A stretch of 13,763 nucleotides of DNA. Source: Chlamydomonas sphaeroides (taxonomy: Eukaryota > Chlorophyta > Chlorophyceae > Chlamydomonadales > Chlamydomonadaceae). Location of the stretch: contig BDDC01002032.1 of assembly GCA_001662425.1 (NCBI GenBank), forward strand, positions 2,464-16,226, in the 5' to 3' direction. The notes under the pieces were generated by a model. That model ran no database searches. It worked only from the letters and a program-made list of their open reading frames with translations, and was not told the origin of the DNA. Numbering within the stretch: position 1 is the stretch's first letter; each line of letters starts with the position of its first letter. Shown piece by piece: positions 8,825-13,763 of the stretch. Position numbers and translations under genes: made by a program.

Positions 8825-9712
8825 TAGGCGCAGCACCCGCCGACGCGCGCGCTAGTAACGTACCTGCCGCTGGTGGCCCAGACATTCCCCTACGTGGCGC
8901 CGTGGATCTGGGAGGTCAGTGCGGAGCACCCGGTCGTGCGCGTGGGCGAGAGCCCGCCCGCGGCGCGCTGGCACGAGGTCGGGCTGGCGGCGTTCGCGGC
9001 CGAGGCGGAGGACGCAGGTTCTACAGTTAGAGGGCACCTGGCGGCCGTACTGGGACGCCAACCCGCACGTGCTGGCGTGGGCACCGCAGGAGCAGCAGCA
9101 GCAGCAGCAGCCCGGCGGCGGCGGCGGCGGCCCAGCGCCCGAGGCAGCAGGGCCCAAGGCGCAGGGCGCCGCGCCGCCGCCCTCGACCGCAGCCGGGCAG
9201 CGGTGGGGTGCTGGGCCGGGCGGTGGGGCTCGAGTCGGCGCTGCGAAGCCTGCTGGCGCGGCCGGGGCCGGTGGAGGGGGCTGAGCCGCGCGAGCTGCTG
9301 GCGGGGCTGGGGGAGCAGGGGGCGGCGCTGACCGGGTAGGGGGCGGAGGAGGGGGCCACGGACGGGGCCGCGGGCGGCGCGGCGGCCGAGGCCCCTTGAG
9401 CAGGCCGCGGCCGCGTCGTCGGCCAAGGCCGCAGCCGCGGCGGCGGCGGTCGCTCCGGCAGAGGCTGAGCAGGCCGCGGCCGGGGCAGCGGAGACGGCTG
9501 CGGCGGCGGAGACGAGCCTGGGCGTGGCCGGGCCGCAGGAGGAGGCCGCGACTGTGCGGACTGGCAGCACCGCGGACGGGGCGGCGGAGACCGCGGCCGC
9601 AAACATAGGGACGGCCACGGCCAAGGCAGAGGAGGAGGCCGGGGCCAATTCAGCGGTGGAGGAGCCGCGCGGGTGGCCCAAGCAGCGGCCGGCGCGGTGG
9701 TACGGGGCCTGA
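8825..9712 (+). pseudogene. Broken Ala/Glu-rich ORF remnant, unidentified
   Basis: Successive protein-like segments occur here in different frames. Frame 2 carries TYLPLVAQTFPYVAPWIW and then RWHEVGLAAFAAEAEDA up to about 9020. Frame 3 carries LEGTWRPYWDANPHVLAW, Q6 and G6 up to about 9200. Frame 1 carries LGRAVGLESALRSLLARP and RELLAGLGEQGAALTG, ending at a TAG at 9337-9339. From about 9400, frame 2 again carries an Ala/Glu/Thr-rich stretch ending EEPRGWPKQRPARWYGA and a stop at 9710-9712. Simple introns do not join these pieces convincingly, so I read it as a gene fragment with indels. It could instead be a multi-exon gene I have not resolved. The family is not recognised. Its last codons form the first unit of the 21-bp minisatellite. 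Long open frames on the opposite strand are Pro/Ala/Arg-rich shadows. Confidence 0.35.
9093..9131 (+). repeat. (CAG)6 followed by (GGC)6 triplet repeats
   Basis: Six perfect CAG triplets (9093-9110), then one CCC, then six GGC triplets (9114-9131). Within the frame-3 segment of the broken ORF they would encode Q6-P-G6. Triplet periodicity in frame is consistent with former coding sequence. Confidence 0.8.
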
Positions 9713-9840
9713 GCGCGGTGGTACGGGGCCTGAGCGCGGCTGTACGGGGCCTGAGCGCGGTGGTACGGGGCCTGAGCGCGGTGGTACGGGGCCTGAGCGC
9801 GGTTGTTTGGGGGCCTAAGCGCGGTTGTTTGGGGGCCTGA
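9692..9840 (+). repeat. Minisatellite: seven units of 21-22 bp
   Basis: Five 21-bp units of the form GCGCGGTGGTACGGGGCCTGA (9692-9796, the third with CTGTAC) are followed by two 22-bp variants containing GTTGTTTGGGGGCCTRA (9797-9840). Because 21 is a multiple of three, one frame reads ARWYGA-stop in each unit, so the first unit supplies the stop codon of the preceding ORF remnant. The opposite strand stays open through the array. Confidence 0.9.
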
Positions 9841-10032
9841 GCGCGGGGCCAGCTGCGGCCGCGAGAGGTGGCCGGGGCCCGGCCCGGGTTGGGCGCGGCG
9901 TGCGGCAGCCGCCCGCACTTGCCGTTAGGGCGATGGAGCCTTGAAGTGGGGGGCAGCGGGCGGCGGCAGGCGGCCGGCCCGCAGCAGGGCTCCAAGCGCT
10001 CAATGTGGAGGGGATGCGGCGAGGGCCGGAGC

Positions 10033-10083
10033 GTGGGACGGAGCGCAGTGACACTCGGGTGCCAGAGCACATGGCGCTGAGGG
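10033..10083 (+). repeat. 51-bp imperfect direct repeat, left copy
   Basis: This copy aligns without gaps to 10155-10205, 41 of 51 positions identical. Its GAGCGCAGTGACACTCGGGTGCC portion looks like a diverged, slightly expanded version of the 21-bp minisatellite unit. Its end, GGCGCTGAGGG, matches the variant unit of the 11-bp array further right. Confidence 0.7.
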
Positions 10084-10101
10084 GATGCCGCGAAGTCCAG
10101 A

Positions 10102-10132
10102 GTGTTCCAGTGTTGGGTAGAACAGAACCCCA
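10102..10132 (+). repeat. Dispersed 31-nt motif, copy 2
   Basis: Second copy of the motif at 8605-8635 (27 of 31 identical). Here the inverted repeat is imperfect: TGTTCTA pairs with TGGAACA on the minus strand with one mismatch. It lies between the two copies of the 51-bp repeat. Confidence 0.6.
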
Positions 10133-10154
10133 CACAGTGTGTTACGGACAGAGA

Positions 10155-10205
10155 GTGGGGCGGAGCGCGGTGGAACTCGGGTGCCGAAGCGACTGGCGCT
10201 AAGGG
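10155..10205 (+). repeat. 51-bp imperfect direct repeat, right copy
   Basis: This is the partner of 10033-10083, offset by 122 bp. It contains GAGCGCGGTGG, identical to the first half of the minisatellite unit, and ends GGCGCTAAGGG, from which the 11-bp array continues directly. Confidence 0.7.
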
Positions 10206-10263
10206 CCCGCTAAGGGCCCGCTAAGGGCCCGCTAAGGGCCCGCTGAGGGCCCGCTGAGGGCCC
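10198..10263 (+). repeat. Tandem array: six 11-bp units
   Basis: Four perfect GCTAAGGGCCC units (10198-10241) are followed by two GCTGAGGGCCC units (10242-10263), then a partial unit GCTAAG. The first unit overlaps the end of the right 51-bp repeat. Confidence 0.9.
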
Positions 10264-11699
10264 GCTAAGCCCGCGTCGGAGTGTGTGGGGGGCGCAGCGC
10301 CGCCGCCGTGGGCAGTGCAGGCCGTCATGGGCTGTGGCATCGCTCCTGCGGGGCCTGGCGACCCACACCTGACAGGTTGCGAATGCCTCACTTGCCCTTG
10401 GCCATCATGCCTGTGAACGGCACCACAGGGGTCATCTGCAACCATCTCACCCATTTGGCGGGCGCTGCAATTGCTGGGTGGCCCTCGCATCTTAGTCCAT
10501 GTCGCCGATACGGTCCATCGACTTGATCGTCGAAGCATTGATGAGATACGTACAAGTTACGTGGCTGGATGGGTCGGTCGTAGCTTGCGGCCGTGGTTAG
10601 CGCGGGGCTGCAGGAGCCCCGGGGGGGGGCCGGGCACGACGAGGCGCATGCGGTGGGGGTGGAGCGGGGAGCGAGCTGAGGGGAGGGGCTGTGTACAGCA
10701 CGACCCCGGGGCGGGGGAAGGGGGTCCTGCGGTCGCGGGCACGCGGGCCCCGTACCCTGCTGGTTCTAAGGTAACAGGGCACCGTGGCCTGTATGCAATA
10801 TGCGTGGCGGTACGGCAACCGGTACGGCCCGTGACAAGTGCATTTGTCGTGCCACAACGTAGTTGCGGCATAGTATCGTCGGGTCACGGCTTGCGTGGCG
10901 TTTGTGTGTGTTCGTGCAAGCGTGCAAGCCGCGGTCCTCTCCTGGAGCGTACGGCAGGAGCCGGAGCCTAGGCCGTTGTGCGTCGCCAGAGCTAGCACTC
11001 TGGGACGCACCAGAAGATACCACGTGTATCATCAGAGTCCGCAGCCGATCCGGCTGTGTCAAGCGCCCCGCTTCCCAGGCGAGGCAGCCCGCACCGCGTG
11101 GCGTGTCTTTGTTCGTCCCAGAGTTAAGTCGTTAGTGCCGGCTGCAGTCTGCCGTGCACGTAATATGTCGTGACACATTGCAGTTGGAGGGGCAGGCGGC
11201 GCGCCGCGCTGCTGCAGGTGTGTGCCGGTGAGCCCGGGGGCAGTGCCATCCGGGTTGGCGCGAGCGGCAGGAACCCAGGGGAACACAAACAAAAGACGCG
11301 AAGGCGCGATGCCTGCTGTTGCTGAGGGTTGCTGGTGGGAAAGAAAGCCATGAGCACGCGCGGTTCGCCCAACGGCTGCCACCCTTACCGGACATACGGG
11401 GGGCACCTCTGTCACCCGTGGGACTAGGTATAACCCCACTTGGCAGGCCGCAGATGCTTGAAGTGGGCTACAACTTTCTCGCGAGAAAGACGCGGCGGCG
11501 GGGTAGGATGGCGGGTAGGATGCGTGCCAAAGGGATTGCGTGCCCACTCCACTGCCAACAAGAATATGCGGCATTTCTGCGCCCCCTCTTCACCACCAAA
11601 TATGAACGTGTAGATCAAACACCGGCCGCCCAGCCAGTATGACGCGCTTCGTGATTGCGCCAACGGCGACATGTCCCTGCGCCGTGTCTGTAGCCGAAG
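10264..11699. other. No recognisable gene
   Basis: I see no protein family, tRNA, rRNA or transposon signature in this 1.4 kb. Frames such as 10471-10971 (+) and 11424-11828 (-) stay open but have the composition of shadow frames. A G-run interrupts 10619-10630. Part of it may be the promoter or 5' UTR of the carrier gene to the right, or an older decayed element. Confidence 0.4.
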
Positions 11700-11840
11700 A
11701 TGACAATGCACGTATGCCTCAGTTGCGATGGACATGCAATGATCTTGAAGACGGCGGGAGCCGCAGCTGGAAGCTGCCCAACGCCAATGGGCATGGCGCT
11801 CTGCTTGTGCAACGGCCGCGACGGACAAGTGGAGCTATCC
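11700..11840 (+). CDS. Possible first coding exon of the carrier gene (speculative)
   Basis: An ATG at 11700 opens 47 codons ending phase 0 at a good donor, TCC|GTATGT. The phase matches the next proposed exon at 12178, which would leave a 337-nt intron. The peptide is Cys/Met-rich (begins MTMHVCLSCDGHAM) and resembles no known leader, so this rests only on phase and splice-site agreement. Other starts in 11639-12170 are equally possible. Confidence 0.2.
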
Positions 11841-12177
11841 GTATGTCTAATACGGTTTGGACGGTGCAGCCGCGCTCAGTTGGAGCTGGAGCAGAGCACC
11901 CATCCAACAGCTCGAGCGCGCTGCAGCGCGCTGCGTTGTTGCGATTGGTCGGCCCCGCGACAGCGCACACAACCAGCGTGCCCGGTGTGGACAGCGCAGC
12001 GTGTTCGAGTCGCTCGGCACCATCTGGAAACCGTCTGCGGCTTGCCTGTCTAGCTTCTGCAGCTGCTGCTCTCGCCCGGTTACCGCAGGCAAGTTGCTGG
12101 CATAGGGGGAAGCATCCGGAACAGCCGCCGCGCGTGCGCAACGTGCCCACGGCTTACCCCCCATCTGTCCTCTGCAG

Positions 12178-13629
12178 TCCGGCGGCGATTCCCGGCAGCT
12201 GCTACCGGGGGCTGAGCCCGAGCCGGAGCCACGGCAGACCGCCTTGGTACGTGTTCCCTGGGGATGCCCTCCGCAGCTGCCGACCCCATACCGCGCGATG
12301 ACAGTCGTCCCACCCACACCACCACCCCTACCCGCCCACGCCATCCCTTACCGCAGCCCGCACAGCAAGGGGCAGGGCGGCGGTGGCTGCTCGCGGGCCC
12401 TCCGGGGCCCTCACAGCCCTCGGAGCCCCCGTCGTCACGCGACTCCTCGCCGCCAGCCCTGACCGCGGGCCCCTCACCGAGCTCCGCAGCCGAGCCCGCA
12501 CCGACGGCGCTCGCGGCGGTGGCGGCGTCCGCTGGCCCCACGCGCGCCGGACGGCCGTCGCCGCAGCCCGCTGGCCGGTCCGGCGCGGGGCTCGGGGCTG
12601 AGGCCGGGGCCGGGTCGGCGGAGGCGGAGGCCGGGCCGGCACCGGTGGCTGCGGCGGCAGGCCAGCAGCACGCGAACCCGTTTGGGGACCCAGTGCGGTG
12701 GGTGCGCGTGGGAGCGTGTGTTGCGGCGCTGGCGGTCGGGGTTGGCGGGGGTTTGGGATGGGGGGCCCGGCACGGCGGTCCAGTGGACAGGGGAGCGGAC
12801 AGCGGCGTGGCACAGGCGTCGTGATGGGCCCGAGGGGCGGCGTCCGTGGGGGCACGGCACCCACGCTCGGCAGCTGCGGAGCCAAGAGGCCGGAAGCGCA
12901 GGGAGGGGAAGCGGAGAGTTTGGGAGGGCTAGTGCGGGGTGGCTGCGTGCGGCTTGGGCTGTGCCCGGGCCGTGCGCTGTGGGGCCGTGCGCTGGGGCGT
13001 GAGGTTGAGCCAGGCGCCACGGCGCAGGTGGCAGACTGGCTGGCTGGGCGGCGGCGGCCCGCATTCCCGCACCCCCCCCCTGACGTCCCGCCTCCCCCGC
13101 CTGCCCAACCCCTCGGCGCCCCCCTCCCTCCCTCCTCGCTGCCGCAGCTACCTGAAGCTGCTGTTCGCTGGCGCCATGTCGGCGGTGGTCAGCCGCACCT
13201 GCGTCGCCCCCCTGGAGCGCGTCAAGATGGACCTGCTGCTGCGCAACGGCACCGGGGGGGCGTTCACCACCGCGGCGCAGGTAGGGCTGTGGGGAGAGGG
13301 CGGGGGGGAGGGGGGGCAGCGGCGGAGGGGAACGGCAGCTGCAGGGGGCGGCAGCGGCGGGGGGCGGCAACAGGGGGCGGCGGCAGCGGGGACACGCGGG
13401 ACTGGCCGTGCGGGGTGCTGGGGTGCTGGGTGCTGGGGTGCTGGGGTGCGTGTCGAGCTGGGTGGGGAGGGGAGGCGGGTCCGGCGGGTCTCTGTAGCGT
13501 GTAGCGGCGTGTAGCGTGCCGCTTCAGGAGGGAGCGCGTTCGTCGTCGTCGCCCCATGCCGCCATGACGCCGCCGCCGCCTCCCGTGTGGCCTGCAGGTG
13601 CTCCGCACGGAGGGCATCGCCGGGTTCTG
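12178..13629 (+). CDS. Mitochondrial carrier family protein, partial (3' end outside window)
   Basis: Proposed exons are 12178-12246, 12357-12697, 13148-13280 and 13598-13629, continuing past the right edge. Junctions are AG|TCC...TTG|GTACGT (phase 0), CCGCAG|CCC...GTG CG|GTGGGT (phase 2), GCCGCAG|C TAC...CAG|GTAGGG (phase 0) and CTGCAG|GTG...TTC TG|GTGCGT (phase 2). Exon 3 encodes the first carrier helix and signature, FAGAMSAVVSRTCVAPLERVKMDLLLRN. This matches the family motif Px[DE]xx[KR] and especially the SRTxxAPLER form of CoA/adenine-nucleotide-type and plant At5g64970-like carriers (recalled, not searched). Exon 4 gives VLRTEGIAGFW, the usual matrix-helix segment before transmembrane helix 2. 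Such proteins exchange metabolites across the inner mitochondrial membrane or, for some plant members, the plastid envelope. Exons 1-2 encode over 130 residues of Ala/Pro/Gly-rich sequence ending QQHANPFGDPVR, long for this family. The true first exon and start codon are uncertain. Confidence 0.7.
13281..13597 (+). other. G-rich intron with simple repeats in the carrier gene
   Basis: This phase-0 intron (GTAGGG ... CTGCAG) carries many G-runs in its first 120 bases (GGGGGGG, GGGGGGG, GGGGGG and others), then a run of GCTGGGGT-type units at 13412-13449. The G-runs lie on the transcribed-sense strand, so both DNA and pre-mRNA could form G-quadruplexes. Confidence 0.6.
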
Positions 13630-13746
13630 GTGCGTCCCGCGGCCTGAGCGGCGTCAGCCGGTGGCCTGAGTGGCCCAGCAGCAGCAGTAGCAGCGGCGGC
13701 GGGGCGGCGCCGTGCGCCCTCTGGCAGTGGCAGTGGCGGTCCCCCT

Positions 13747-13760
13747 GGGGGGGGGGGGGG
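13747..13760 (+). repeat. Homopolymer run of 14 G
   Basis: Fourteen consecutive G lie three bases from the window edge, inside the intron after the last carrier exon. The length of such a run is often uncertain in sequencing. Preceding CAGCAGCAGCAGTAGCAG and GGCGGC words make the whole intron start low-complexity. Confidence 0.8.
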
Positions 13761-13763
13761 TGC

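Noticed and set aside
8911..9033. Intron (GTCAGT ... TTCTACAG) to bridge two frames of the broken ORF
   Set aside because: The stretch it would remove itself reads as good protein (RWHEVGLAAFAAEAEDA), so a frameshift explains the data better.
9027..10133. Long minus-strand open frame of 368 codons (and an overlapping 342-codon frame, 8890-9918)
   Set aside because: The products are Pro/Arg/Ala-rich low complexity with repeats forced by the minisatellite. In such GC-rich DNA stops are rare, so openness alone is weak evidence.
9692..10263. Regular direct repeats that could suggest a CRISPR array
   Set aside because: The units abut with no unique spacers and the DNA is plainly eukaryotic. They are minisatellite-type tandem repeats.
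10198..10263. TAAGGG-containing repeat as an interstitial telomere
   Set aside because: The unit is 11 bp (GCTAAGGGCCC) and does not match the TTTAGGG or TTTTAGGG telomere repeats of green algae.
10471..10971. Plus-strand ORF of 166 codons in the gene-poor stretch
   Set aside because: Its amino-acid pattern is Gly/Arg/Trp-rich, like shadow frames elsewhere, with no motif or splice support.
11424..11828. Minus-strand ORF of 134 codons
   Set aside because: It has no recognisable domain and overlaps the possible first carrier exon. It is probably a chance frame.

Overview
This is nuclear DNA of a GC-rich eukaryote, most probably a green alga (Chlorophyta). The evidence is spliced genes with GTGAGx/GTRxGT donors and a CTGAC branch point, long Ala/Gln/Gly runs, TGTAA polyadenylation motifs (the usual chlorophyte signal), TG-rich putative 3' UTR sequence, and a LINE of the kind common in these algae. 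The absence of operons, ribosome binding sites and long clean ORFs argues against a prokaryote. The species cannot be named from the sequence.

Layout. (1) Bases 1 to about 3250 are a decayed non-LTR retrotransposon on the + strand. It carries reverse transcriptase motifs, a LINE-type C-terminal domain and a CCHC-like finger, spread over several frames. The 5' end lies outside the window and the 3' end probably falls at a TGTAA near 3249. (2) About 3250-6120 holds a minus-strand gene with three phase-0 coding exons and a 546-residue product of unknown function with a hydrophobic C-terminus. The stretch 3250-4024 is probably its 3' UTR or downstream sequence. (3) A 443-bp AT-richer spacer separates its ATG from that of a divergent plus-strand gene (6564-7842). 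That gene encodes an unusual protein with a compact FVNQGDGGYANW domain followed by a very histidine-rich tail. (4) 7843-8604 is non-coding. (5) 8605-10270 is repeat-rich. It holds a frame-broken Ala/Glu-rich ORF remnant, a 21/22-bp minisatellite, a diverged 51-bp duplication, an 11-bp tandem array and a dispersed 31-bp motif with an internal inverted repeat. (6) 10264-11699 holds no gene I can recognise. (7) From about 12178 (possibly 11700) to the right edge is the 5' part of a mitochondrial-carrier-family gene. Its first carrier signature is clear, and it is preceded by a long low-complexity N-terminus and interrupted by G-rich introns.

The genes do not form an obvious pathway. The only functional linkage the layout suggests is a shared promoter region between the two divergent genes. 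The three cellular genes splice into clean frames while the LINE and the 8.8-9.7 kb ORF are broken repeatedly. The breaks are therefore more likely real decay than poor sequence quality. No novel multi-gene system is demonstrated here. The most unusual items are the His-rich-tailed protein, the unidentified minus-strand protein, and the nested family of related repeats at 9.7-10.27 kb.
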